A stretch of 64,000 nt of DNA from Mesotoga sp. Brook.08.105.5.1 (lineage in GTDB: Bacteria; Thermotogota; Thermotogae; Petrotogales; Kosmotogaceae). The stretch covers positions 31,455 through 95,454 of the forward strand of contig NZ_AYTW01000036.1 of NCBI RefSeq assembly GCF_002752635.1. Reading direction: 5' to 3'. This document shows positions 8,972 to 18,600 of this stretch, piece by piece. How positions within the stretch are numbered: position 1 is the stretch's first letter; each line of letters begins with the position of its first letter. The notes under the pieces were generated by a model. That model was given only the letters and a program-made list of their open reading frames with translations, was not told the origin of the DNA and did no database searches. The position numbers and the translations under genes are program-made.

Positions 8972-9015
8972 GTAACAAACCTCCTGTATTCATCTTCTCC
9001 CCCGCTACCAAACTT

Positions 9016-9024
9016 ATTATAGCA
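9016..9024 (-). promoter_or_regulatory. Extended -10 promoter of the small gene
   Basis: On the minus strand TGCTATAAT gives a TGn element and a perfect -10 box. The -35 position (TTTCGC) is poor, in line with other promoters in this window. Confidence 0.55.
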
Positions 9025-9147
9025 TACTTCAGTACTAAGCGAAAGGAATAGAGAGCGCCAACAAGATAATAGCTCATAATCAAGTCTAGTTGGTATTAAT
9101 ATCCCTTGAACCCGAAAGGCAACCTAAGATGGCAAACAGTGAGTATA

Positions 9148-11178
9148 TTATCTTACGGTTATTGTAAAAGCAGCTGTAGCCTCCCCGCCTTTGAGATCAC
9201 TAGCTCTAAGCATAACTGTGCTTGATCCAAGTGTTTCAGGAATGAATGAGTAGATGCTACCGGTCAACACTCCAGGTCCATAGATTAGTTCGTATCTAAG
9301 ATAGTCTCCGTCGGGGTCGCTGCTGAACTGTCTCAAGTCAAGCCGAAGAGTTCTTGAGATTATTGTGGTTTGATCTGGAATATTGAATTCGGGCGGCCTG
9401 TTCGTATCTGTAACGAGCACGTCAAAAGAAGCATTTGCCGTACCTCCCTTACCGTCTGATGCACTTACGACGAATGTGTAGAAGCCGTAATCCTCGTACC
9501 CAGGTTCAATTATCAGCCTGCTTCCTTCAATCGTTCCCATTCCCTGAACGATCTCAAATGATAGATTGTCATTGTCCGGATCAGATGAGTATTCATTCAG
9601 ATCAACAACAAGTCTAGAACCTTCTGCTATCGTGAACCCTGGTATGTTCAAAACAGGGGGTCTATTGCTCTCTCTGACATCAATTCTTACCGTTGCTCTT
9701 GCCGATCCGCCCTTTCCATCGCTCACTGAAACAACCGCTTCGTAGCTTCCCGCGCTGCCATAGTCTGCGTCAAAAGTGTAAGTTCTTCCCTGAATTGTTC
9801 CCGGACCTGAAACTAGTGAGTAGTTAAGCGGGTCATTATCTGGATCGGAAGCGTGATCTGAAAGGTTAATCGTCAGCCTTTCTCCCTCAGAAATCCTCCT
9901 CGGAAGAATTGAGATCACAGGCGGGTTATTTGTTTGACTTACATTGAATGTCACTGTTCTGTCTACCGATCCGCCCTTTCCATCGGAGGCTCTGATAGTT
10001 GCTGAGTATCTTCCTGGATCAGATGATTGAAAAGTATACTGACTACCGGCGATTCTTCCGGAACCGCTGACAAGCTGGTATGAAAGTATGTCTCCGTCAG
10101 GATCTGAGAAGTAATTGCCGAGGTTAAGCGTAAGTTGTTCATTAACTTCAATCGTTCTCTCGGGAATGTTCGAAGCTACCGGTACTCTGTTTTTAGTGGC
10201 GATACTGATTTGAAAGCTATCTTCAACAGTATTTAAACCGTCCGAAATCTGTAGAACAACGGTCTTTATGCCTGAGTCATTCTCGGTACTTGTGTATGAA
10301 TAGAGTGATCTCTCTACCTCACCAGGGCCCGAACTAATTCTTATCGAAACTGGATCATTTTCCGGATCCCTTATGAAGGTTCGGAGATCCAGAACGAGTG
10401 TATTGCCCTGGTCCAGAGTCTGATCAGGGATGCTCGACACCGGTGGAAGATTTCTTGTTTCAGCTGTTACTAATCGCGAAGAAGCGTCTGTTCCTTCGGG
10501 AGTAATGGTGACTGCTGTTGCTGACTCGATTGTTGTGGAGTCAGCTGATGGTGTTGATGGAGTTGTAATGAACGCCTTATTCAATATCAAGAATGTTGAA
10601 TCATCATTTCCTCCGCGACCGTCAAGAACTGTTATGGTTATACTTTCCTCTGTTCTTGTTGCAAAGTCCGGTTTGTATGTGTAACTGCTGCCAATTATCT
10701 GACCGTTGCCAGAAGAGATTCTGTACGTAAGAGGATCCAAATCTGGATCTTCTGCGAACTCATCAAGATCTATGGAAACGGTTTCGTTGTGCGCAATTAC
10801 CTGATCCGGCACTGATAGCACTGGTGGACGATTCACTTCCCTAACGGTAATGACAAATGTGGATTCGGCAGTTTGCTCTTTCTGGTCAGCAACCGAAATC
10901 GTAACTGTGTGTTTTCCAGACTGCTGATAACTCGGCGAGAATGTATAGAATGTGTCCCTGATTTCTCCAGGGCCCGCTAACTTTCTGTAGGTGAGAGACG
11001 CCATCTTTTCGTCGCTTGAGTAATCGTGTAGATCTATAGAAAGAATATCACCCTCGTTGATTATCATGTCTGGAATGCTCATCACAGGGGGTTTGTTAAG
11101 CACATCAGGAAGCAATCTGATGGCAAATACGACTGCTACCACGACCATCAACAACGCCCAGAAGAACCATTTTCTCAT
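9148..11178 (-). CDS. Membrane-anchored protein with seven cadherin-like repeats
   Basis: A 676-residue surface protein. Residues 4-26 form one hydrophobic anchor or uncleaved signal segment. About seven repeats of roughly 86 residues follow, each opening with a version of NRPPVLNIPD and containing a calcium-site-like SDPDNDPL and an SDGKGG turn. This is the pattern of cadherin-like/Ig-like bacterial repeat domains. A Ser/Thr-rich linker (about residues 200-243) splits the array after repeat two. No enzymatic domain or cell-wall sorting signal is visible. A good ribosome site (GGAGGT) precedes ATG. It probably sits in the periplasm or outer sheath in a structural or adhesive role; this is inference from the repeat type. 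A -10 box lies at 11220-11225. Confidence 0.8.
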   Translation of the reverse strand: MRKWFFWALLMVVVAVVFAIRLLPDVLNKPPVMSIPDMIINEGDILSIDLHDYSSDEKMASLTYRKLAGPGEIRDTFYTFSPSYQQSGKHTVTISVADQKEQTAESTFVITVREVNRPPVLSVPDQVIAHNETVSIDLDEFAEDPDLDPLTYRISSGNGQIIGSSYTYKPDFATRTEESITITVLDGRGGNDDSTFLILNKAFITTPSTPSADSTTIESATAVTITPEGTDASSRLVTAETRNLPPVSSIPDQTLDQGNTLVLDLRTFIRDPENDPVSIRISSGPGEVERSLYSYTSTENDSGIKTVVLQISDGLNTVEDSFQISIATKNRVPVASNIPERTIEVNEQLTLNLGNYFSDPDGDILSYQLVSGSGRIAGSQYTFQSSDPGRYSATIRASDGKGGSVDRTVTFNVSQTNNPPVISILPRRISEGERLTINLSDHASDPDNDPLNYSLVSGPGTIQGRTYTFDADYGSAGSYEAVVSVSDGKGGSARATVRIDVRESNRPPVLNIPGFTIAEGSRLVVDLNEYSSDPDNDNLSFEIVQGMGTIEGSRLIIEPGYEDYGFYTFVVSASDGKGGTANASFDVLVTDTNRPPEFNIPDQTTIISRTLRLDLRQFSSDPDGDYLRYELIYGPGVLTGSIYSFIPETLGSSTVMLRASDLKGGEATAAFTITVR

Positions 11179-11219
11179 ACCGCATAACCTCCATAGAGAC
11201 CATAATAGTAATCAAGTCT

Positions 11220-11225
11220 ATTATA
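11220..11225 (-). promoter_or_regulatory. Promoter of the cadherin-like repeat gene
   Basis: TATAAT on the minus strand, with TGGGCA 17 bases upstream as a fair -35 box. A perfect inverted repeat TTCCAT/ATGGAA (11238-11255) overlaps the -35 region and could be an operator. Confidence 0.5.
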
Positions 11226-11358
11226 GTCTTATTCCTGTTCCATGCCCAAATGGAATGGGTTCTGAATACCTTTAGTGAGAACTCCTCCCAATCGTTAGTC
11301 GGAGACTCGCATACTGTTTAACACGTCTAACCATGTTGCCTTTCATTTGTTTCCCTGT

Positions 11359-11373
11359 GGGTAAATTTTAACC
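11359..11373 (+). promoter_or_regulatory. AT-rich operator-like motif upstream of hydA
   Basis: GGGTAAATTTTAACC is a partial palindrome. Its ATTTTAAC core ends exactly 33 bases before the -10 box. The same core, orientation and spacing occur upstream of the hndABC genes (41271-41285), so a shared regulator is likely. A Rex-type redox regulator is one possibility, but the match to its consensus is loose. Confidence 0.45.
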
Positions 11374-11401
11374 TAATACCTGGCATAAGGGGCGATCAAT
11401 A

Positions 11402-11410
11402 TGCTAGAAT
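11402..11410 (+). promoter_or_regulatory. Extended -10 promoter of hydA
   Basis: TGCTAGAAT is a TGn element plus -10 box, about 75 bases before the hydA start. The divergent 306-base gap 11179-11484 holds only the two promoters and their candidate operators; I see no gene in it. Confidence 0.5.
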
Positions 11411-11484
11411 CTATTTGATAGAAAAATCACAATCTAGTTTCTTCTCTCTCAATAACTGAAGATTTCGAATGGAGGTGCTGTTCG

Positions 11485-13245
11485 GTGCCCGTGACAATTA
11501 CCATTAACGGCAAGGACTATTCCGTGAAAGAGGATCAGAGTATTCTTGAGGCTTGCCGTGAAGTTGGAATGGATATTCCAACGCTCTGTTATCACCCTGC
11601 CCTCTCTGTTGTTGGATCATGCAGGGTCTGTGTCGTCGAGGTTGAGGGAGCTCGTAGTCTCTCGCCCGCATGCGCAACTCAGGTCGCTGATGGAATGAAG
11701 ATTAAGACGAATTCTGAAAGAGTGAACAAGGCCGTAAGATTCAACCTTGGTCTTCTGCTTTCAAATCACCCCAATGACTGTATGACCTGTGATGTGAATG
11801 GTAGATGCGAGTTTCAGGATCTGATATATCAATACGATGTTAAAGACATGTTCCCGAAGACCCTCAGAAATGTTTCTTATGACACTTCCAGTCCATCGCT
11901 GTTCAGAGACATGAACAAGTGTATTGATTGTGGAAGATGCGTTAGAGCATGTGATGAACTCCAGGGCCTATCAATTCTATCACCTGTAAATAGGGGATAT
12001 CATGTTCTGCCTTTACCCGCTCTCGGAGCCCCTATTGCAGCTACTGACTGTATAAATTGTGGTCAGTGTTCAGCGGTATGCCCGGTTGGAGCTATTACCG
12101 AAAGGATGGAGTTCAGAGATGTTGTTGCCGAACTGAAGAGACATGATAAAGTTCTCATTGCGCAGACGGCTCCTTCAGTGCGCGTTGCGTTGGCTGAAGA
12201 GTTTGGAGAACTTCCCGGAACCGTTAGCACCGGCAAGATGGTTGCTGCACTCAGAAAGCTAGGGTTCGACTATGTGTTCGATACGAATTTCTCTGCTGAC
12301 CTGACAATTCTGGAGGAAGGCTCTGAACTACTCGAAAGAGTTAAGGAAGGTGGAAAGTTCCCGATGTTCACCTCTTGTTGCCCTGGATGGGTTAACATGA
12401 TGGAGAAACTATACCCGGAGTACACCGAGAACCTTTCAACTGCCAAGTCTCCTCAAGAAATGATGAGTGCTCTTGTCAAGACTTTCTTCGCGGAGAAGAT
12501 TGGTAAAAGGCCGGAAGACATTTACCTGGTCTCCATCATGCCTTGTACTGCTAAGAAAGATGAGAAGGGGAGAGATACACTTCAAGTAAGAGGTGCCCAA
12601 TCGACGGATGCAGTTCTGGTAACCAGGGAGCTCGGGAAACTTATCAAAATGCATAAGATACCCTTCGAGTCGCTTGAAGAGGAAGAATACGACAATCCTC
12701 TTGGGATCTCAACAGGAGCTGCAGCTATCTTCGGAGCAACTGGAGGCGTCATGGAAGCGGCTTTGAGAACCGCGTACGAGGTATACACCGGGGAAGAGTT
12801 GCCCAGACTTGACTTCGACTTTGCTCGCGGATTCGAAGGTGTGAAGGAAGCTGAAATAGAAATGAAGGGCACTAAAGTAAAAGTTGCGATTGCTCATGGT
12901 GGAAGCAATGTTGTCAAGTTGATGGACAAGATACGTTCAGGTGAAGCCTTCTACCATTTTGTCGAGATAATGGCATGTCCAGGTGGCTGTATAGGTGGCG
13001 GCGGTCAACCGAAATCGAGTGTTCCTGGTTATTTGGAAAAGAGAATGGAAGCAATATATAGTATTGACAAGTCTTCCAAAATCAGGAAATCTCATGAAAA
13101 TCCGGGAATTCTAAAGCTTTACGAAGAGTATTTGGAGAAGCCCCTAGGACACCTCTCACACGAACTACTCCATACTCATTACAAGAACAACAGCAAGAGC
13201 GTAATTGAGAGAAAGAAGGAGCTTGAGGAAATCGCCAAAGGGTAG
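11485..13245 (+). CDS. hydA: [FeFe] hydrogenase catalytic subunit (HydA/HndD type)
   Basis: A 586-residue iron-only hydrogenase, the size of HndD. In order: a plant-type [2Fe-2S] domain (Cys35, 46, 49, 63), a His-ligated [4Fe-4S] site (HPNDCMTCDVNGRC, about 95-108), two ferredoxin clusters (CIDCGRCVRAC, CINCGQCSAVC), and the H-cluster domain. All three H-cluster motifs are canonical: TSCCPGW (Cys298 relay, Cys299 ligand), MPCTAKK (Cys354) and MACPGGCIGGGGQP (Cys498, 502). The C-terminal small-subunit-like tail is present. GTG start with GGAGGTG seven bases ahead. In hydrogenases of this type the protein works with NuoE- and NuoF-like partners; here those lie about 25-28 kb away. It should reduce protons or oxidise H2 in the cytoplasm. 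Confidence 0.92.
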   Translation: MPVTITINGKDYSVKEDQSILEACREVGMDIPTLCYHPALSVVGSCRVCVVEVEGARSLSPACATQVADGMKIKTNSERVNKAVRFNLGLLLSNHPNDCMTCDVNGRCEFQDLIYQYDVKDMFPKTLRNVSYDTSSPSLFRDMNKCIDCGRCVRACDELQGLSILSPVNRGYHVLPLPALGAPIAATDCINCGQCSAVCPVGAITERMEFRDVVAELKRHDKVLIAQTAPSVRVALAEEFGELPGTVSTGKMVAALRKLGFDYVFDTNFSADLTILEEGSELLERVKEGGKFPMFTSCCPGWVNMMEKLYPEYTENLSTAKSPQEMMSALVKTFFAEKIGKRPEDIYLVSIMPCTAKKDEKGRDTLQVRGAQSTDAVLVTRELGKLIKMHKIPFESLEEEEYDNPLGISTGAAAIFGATGGVMEAALRTAYEVYTGEELPRLDFDFARGFEGVKEAEIEMKGTKVKVAIAHGGSNVVKLMDKIRSGEAFYHFVEIMACPGGCIGGGGQPKSSVPGYLEKRMEAIYSIDKSSKIRKSHENPGILKLYEEYLEKPLGHLSHELLHTHYKNNSKSVIERKKELEEIAKG

Positions 13246-13265
13246 CTATGATGAAGAAGGTAATC

Positions 13266-13291
13266 CGAGGGGCCAGGTGCCCCTCGTTTCT
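13266..13291 (+). terminator. Terminator of hydA
   Basis: CGAGGGG and CCCCTCG form a 7-bp GC-rich stem with a seven-base loop, followed by TTTCT on the plus strand. It lies 20 bases past the hydA stop and just before the end of the convergent gene. Confidence 0.65.
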
Positions 13292-13293
13292 AT

Positions 13294-14205
13294 TCAGCCA
13301 TCGCTTCTCAGCAGAGCCAGAAACACTGCAAAGGGTGTTTTCAAGAGACACCTGAAGTCTAGCATCAACGACCTGTTCTTGACATAATAGAGGTCGTAAG
13401 CAGTTTTTACTTTGTACTCTTCAAGTGTTGTTGTGTACTTGTAATTGATCTGCGCCCAACCTGTGAGTCCGGGTTTGACTAAGAGTCTTAGTGGGTAATC
13501 GGGTATGTTCTCCATTCCGAGGCTGTGAAATGATGGGAGCTCTGGCCTTGGCCCGACTAAGCTCATGTCTCCCTTTATGATGTTGATTATCTGAGGAAGT
13601 TCATCCAATCTTAGAGGTCTCAAGAATCTGCCTAGGCGAGTAATCCTATCTTTACCCGCCTTTGTTTCAAAAGTTCTAAACTTATACATTTCGAATTCCC
13701 TGCAGTCCTTTCCGATCCTCTTCTGGCAAATAAATACAGGTCTTCCGCTAGAGATAACTGAGGTCAGCACAATTACTCCGATGACAGGGCCGAACAGGAC
13801 GAGCATCGCGACTCCGAGGACTATGTCAAGTACTCTCTTGATTCTGTCGTAGGTTTTCTTGGTTTCTATTGGTTCTCTTTCAATAAGCATCAACTTCTCT
13901 TCATTGAAGCTCTCGTGAGAAAGCCTGTATAGAAAGAAGTATCTCAGAGCGGTAAGTGTCAGAGTAGGTAGGGCTATCCATGGTGATAAACGAATCAACA
14001 AAGCCCCGAATAAGCAAGACAAAACAACGGATCCAAGGGAAGAAGCCTTCTGCTTATCTGGATCGGAAAAAGTGATTCCCTCGTAACCGCGCATAGAAAA
14101 GCTAATAAAGACACATACACCAAGAGCTGCGATAAACGCATCAAAACCGTTCAATAAGAGCGGCAAAGCTAGAGAAAGATCCAGCAAATACCATAGCCTG
14201 TCCAT
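13294..14205 (-). CDS. Sugar-phosphate transferase to polyprenyl phosphate (WbaP/WcaJ-like)
   Basis: A 303-residue bacterial sugar transferase that would load the first hexose-1-phosphate onto undecaprenyl phosphate at the inner membrane, starting an exopolysaccharide or surface glycan. The N-terminal half is hydrophobic with about four membrane segments but lacks the longer sensor region of full WbaP. The C-terminal catalytic domain has KRIGKDCREFEMYKFRT, RPLRLDELPQIINI and GDMSLVGPRPELP, the signature motifs, followed by KPGLTGWAQI. No clear ribosome site precedes ATG 14205. It is alone here, with no glycan cluster beside it. Confidence 0.85.
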   Translation of the reverse strand: MDRLWYLLDLSLALPLLLNGFDAFIAALGVCVFISFSMRGYEGITFSDPDKQKASSLGSVVLSCLFGALLIRLSPWIALPTLTLTALRYFFLYRLSHESFNEEKLMLIEREPIETKKTYDRIKRVLDIVLGVAMLVLFGPVIGVIVLTSVISSGRPVFICQKRIGKDCREFEMYKFRTFETKAGKDRITRLGRFLRPLRLDELPQIINIIKGDMSLVGPRPELPSFHSLGMENIPDYPLRLLVKPGLTGWAQINYKYTTTLEEYKVKTAYDLYYVKNRSLMLDFRCLLKTPFAVFLALLRSDG

Positions 14206-14306
14206 CGTTATATTGTCTCATCTTTACAACGATATTGGAACCAGCAATTTCGCGAAATATTGAATCTTGAAAGAGGATTTGCGGTATCATGTAAATTAGG
14301 AGGTCC

Positions 14307-15599
14307 ATGGTGAAAAAACTATATCTGAGTGATCTTCACATAGGTGACGGAACGTTAAAGGATGACTTCAAGTTCGATTCGGATCTCATCGAGCTGATAC
14401 TCAGCTCCAAGGACAAAGGTTTCGGCGAGATCGTAATTGTTGGTGATGGTCTTGAGTTGCTGATGTCAGAGTTTATTAGAAGCAGACGGATGTTGCCTTT
14501 TGACAGATTGCTGAAAGAGATCGATGTATCGATTGTCGATGCTATTGAGAGCAAACATCAGGAAGTGTTCAGAGCATTCAGAGAGTTCGCCGAGAGTGGA
14601 AGAGTGAAATACGTTGTTGGAAACCATGATTCCCTTTTGCTTTTCAGTGAGAGACTCCGTCACAAGTTGAAGGAGTTACTGGGAGACGAAGAGAAGGTTG
14701 AAATCCTGCCTTATTATCTTGACAGAGAGTTCAAGACTTTGGCCATTCACGGCAATCAGTACGACATTGTGAACAGATTCTTCAGAGATAGGAAGAACGG
14801 CAATCTTATGCAGCCTTTTGGTGACTATATGGCCCGGTTCATGATGGAGAACTTTGACAAATGTCTCATGAGAACCGAGCTTCCCGAGCAGGTGGTAAGG
14901 GATTATCAGAATGTGCACCCTACTCTCGATGTATTTCAGTGGCTTGAATACTTAAGGAGAGTGTATGAGGTCGACTCGGACTTACAGGCGGAGTGGTCAA
15001 GGCAATTTCTTATTCTTTTGAAGAGCCATGATGCACAACGTTGGATAGATGCTAACTGGCCGGTTTTGAAGGTCGTTGAGGGGTTGTTTGTGAACAGGCA
15101 CGGCGGTATGAAACTCGGAAGTCTGATGGTGAGAATCGTGATGGCAGTCAGAAAGTTGAAGAAGACTGACAATCTATATAGGCAAGGGAGAAGACTGCTT
15201 GGTGCGGAGGGAAAGAAAGGCTTTCAAAAGGCCATGAACAGTGAGTTCTTTCTGATGTATGGTGACAAAGCCCCGCCTATCGTTCCAGGTGAACTGAAAG
15301 GTGTTGTGATGGGTCATAATCACCGCCACGTATTGCGGATGATTTCGAGCAACGGAGAAGAGAAATTCTACGCTAATGCCGGGACATGGAAGCCCGTCGT
15401 AGAGATGATTGATGATAATCCTAAAAACGGTTTTGCAAGAAGAGTTGAGCTGGGGTACATCACTATAGAGATGATTTCTAACGAGTTTCTTGTTCAGTCG
15501 AACCATATCAAGAAACTTAGTGGCCTGCGGTTATCCGAGGATACAATAGAGCGGAATGCCGACAATTCTATTTCGCACGAGATTGGACTAAGAGTCTGA
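14307..15599 (+). CDS. Calcineurin-like metallophosphoesterase
   Basis: A 430-residue metallophosphoesterase with a complete dimetal site: DLHIGD (residues 8-13), GDGLEL, GNHD (about residue 108), the HGNQYD histidine and GHNHRH near residue 335. The middle third (about residues 170-300) is an insertion of helical character that I do not recognise. It resembles LpxH-like and DNA-repair-type esterases only in the core, so its substrate is unknown. Start ATG has AGGAGGT three bases ahead. It opens a five-gene run continuing into the giant repeat protein and an oligopeptide importer, with only 13 bases to the next gene. Confidence 0.8.
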   Translation: MVKKLYLSDLHIGDGTLKDDFKFDSDLIELILSSKDKGFGEIVIVGDGLELLMSEFIRSRRMLPFDRLLKEIDVSIVDAIESKHQEVFRAFREFAESGRVKYVVGNHDSLLLFSERLRHKLKELLGDEEKVEILPYYLDREFKTLAIHGNQYDIVNRFFRDRKNGNLMQPFGDYMARFMMENFDKCLMRTELPEQVVRDYQNVHPTLDVFQWLEYLRRVYEVDSDLQAEWSRQFLILLKSHDAQRWIDANWPVLKVVEGLFVNRHGGMKLGSLMVRIVMAVRKLKKTDNLYRQGRRLLGAEGKKGFQKAMNSEFFLMYGDKAPPIVPGELKGVVMGHNHRHVLRMISSNGEEKFYANAGTWKPVVEMIDDNPKNGFARRVELGYITIEMISNEFLVQSNHIKKLSGLRLSEDTIERNADNSISHEIGLRV

Positions 15600-15612
15600 G
15601 GAGGGATTCACG

Positions 15613-18600
15613 TTGCACTATTACAGAGGTTCCACGATAGTGCCGATTATCATTACTTTGCTCCTGGTAATTGTAGCTGCCGTAGTTGCAGCATTTTTCC
15701 TCTGGCCCGTTCCAGAACCGAAAATACTTATCTCGAATGTCTCGCCAATTCCGAAAAATGCAGAGAGAATCCAATATGCTGAAAAGGTAGAATTAAGATG
15801 GGAAGCTGTATATGAACGTCCAAGGCATGGCCTCTTAGCAGAAGTCTTCGCTGGCAAGGACAGAAATAGTTTGACCAGATTGGCACTTGACCTTCAGGGT
15901 GATCTGACCTCCCCTACTGAGGGGATATTTTCCTTCTCTCATGAGTTTGAGGTTGACCCTCATTCTCAGTATTGGTGGAAAGTAAGGGTTTACACAGAAG
16001 GCGGAAAATCTGCAGAAAGTGAAATCTGGACGTTCGTACTCATGAATACTTATCCTAGAAGACCAGAGCTAATTCCACCCAGCAGAAACCTGGGAAATGT
16101 CCCCCTAAAAGATCTTACACTTAACTGGAGTTCCAATGATCCTGATGGAGATGAGTTAGTATACGACGTGTATTTTGGCAGAGAGCCAAGATTAGATGAG
16201 AAGGACCTTCTCATTAGAGGAACGCACGAAACGATGGTTGACGTTTCGTTACTAAAGAGACTTGATTACTCGACGAAGTATTACTGGAAAGTCGTTGCGA
16301 AGGACTCGTATGGAGGTGAATCTACTTCTTATACTGAGAGTTTCACAACACAGATGAGGGCAGATCTTCCTGCAGTTACGCCGGAAAACCCAAGAAGCGG
16401 AGCTAGCGATTTCGATGCTGGAAGGAGGAGCCTCTCATGGAAGACCTCACTTCCTCTCGAGTACTATCCCGAACCACTTTATTTCGATGTCTATCTTGCG
16501 GAAGGTCAGTCGAGGCATTCCCTCATCGGAACCACGAATTCAACGGATATAGTTATTCCTTCTCTTAAAGGACACACAACTTACAGCTGGTATGTTGTAG
16601 TGAGGGACGCATCAGGTAAGGAGAAGAAGAGCGAAGAGTGGATCTTCCGGACTTCAAACAGAGCTCCTGTAATTGATATGAAGTATCCCTTTGCGCCTCC
16701 CGGGCAGTCCTCAATACCGGTAACTTGGAGCGTAGTGGATCCCGATGGGGATAGTGTTACAACCGAGGTCTTCTTCGGGGCTGAAGATGAAGAACCTGTC
16801 AGGATTGCTTCGGGCAGAATGACATCCGTTTTTCTTTCAGCTCTGGACGAGGGGACTAGTTACAGTTTAGTCATAAAAGCCAGTGACAATCATGGTGGCG
16901 AGGCAAGCAAAGAGATGCAAATAGTACCGGGAAACCGAGCTCCTAGTGTAGCCGTTGTTAACCCGGTTTCTCGGGAAGGGGTAGAGCCATCGGCTGTCTC
17001 TTTCAGGTGGGTCGGCGAGGATCAAGATGGCGACTCGATAAGCTATGAGCTTCATCTGAAGTCGCTAGATGATTCTAGAGTAATTGGACCTATAGATTCT
17101 CAAGAACGTGTAGTACGAGATCTTGGAGAAAACGAAGAGTACAGTTGGTATGTTGTTGCGACTGACTCTAGGGGCGCATTTGTCAGAAGCGAAGAAGCGG
17201 TCTTCAGAACGGGAGATAAGTCGCTGGCAGTAGTTCTACCGGTATCGCCCAGACCTGGAGAAGAAGAAGTACCCCGTTCGCACACCCGTTTCATTTGGGA
17301 AATCGATGGAGAGAGAGAGGGCCTTTCTTACAGGTTTGTTCTTGCAAATGACATCGAGATGAACAACACAGTCATCGAACGCGTCCTCGATAGACCGGAT
17401 ATTGAGCTTACTCAGGATATATTGAGCAACACCAGGTACTTCTGGCGGGTAGATTTGATCAAGGACGGTTCCGAGATTGCAGGAGAAATCTGGTCTTTTG
17501 AGACCGAAAACCTCCCACCCGAGGTTCCGCGCCTCATATTCCCAATGGACGGTGCTTCGGAAGTCTCTACAAGGGATCTGACCCTGAGATGGGAAGGTAA
17601 CGACCCGGACGGGGTAATCGTTTCAACAAAGATCTACTTGCGCGGAACCGAATTCGTTGAGAAAGTGTATTCTGCCTCAGAGAGTTCTTTCACTATCGGT
17701 GAGCTTGAACCTGGGCGAAGATATGAGTGGGCCGTGGAGATTATTGATGATGGTGGGAAGAGCTCCAAGAGCAGGTACTCATCGTTTGTTACAGGCAACC
17801 AGAAGCCAGTCATTAAGCTTCTTCAACCTTCTCGCATGTTCCTGGAGGGGGCAACGACGCCTCTTGTTGTTGAATGGGAGCTGGACGATCCTGAAGGAGA
17901 AGACCTTGAGGTGGGAGTATATGTCGACCTTGCCGAAGAGTCGTTGGGGCGCCCGGTAGCTATCGGAAATAACCTTGAGAGATATGTCATAACCAATCTC
18001 ATTTCCGGAAGGGATTACTTGTTGACAATCGTGGCAGAGGATCCCGGAGGTGAAAAAGGGATTCTCGAAATACCTATAAAAAGCCGTGTTTCGGGACTAG
18101 ACTACATTTATCCTTCCGGTGGAGTATTCGAGAACGACAGAGAGTTCTCTTGGTCATATTCACAACAGAGTTCGGGATACGTCTTCCGACTTTATGATTC
18201 AGATCATAACCCCATTGTCAGAAGAGTTGTTCAGGACAACAAATACAGACCCGAACTATCTTTTGAGGACGGTAGACAGTACTTCTGGGCTGTATCTGTC
18301 TTGAGAGACAACGTCGAGTATGCAGGCGAGCCGGTCAGTTTCATTTCCGGACAGCCGTTTGGAGTGTTGCTTGAAGCGCCGAGGAACGGAGAAAAAGTGT
18401 CGGCTTCGGGAGTAACATTGAAATGGGTTTTAGACGGTGATACAGAAATGATAAGGCAGAAGGAAGTCTATTTTGGAGAACTGGGTAGCCTTTCACGTTA
18501 CACGGTTTCGAGCGACAGTTATCAAACAGGAAGGCTTCTTCCGGGACGAACATATGAATGGTTCGTTCAGTTGACAGACAATAGTGGAGCCACAATAAGA

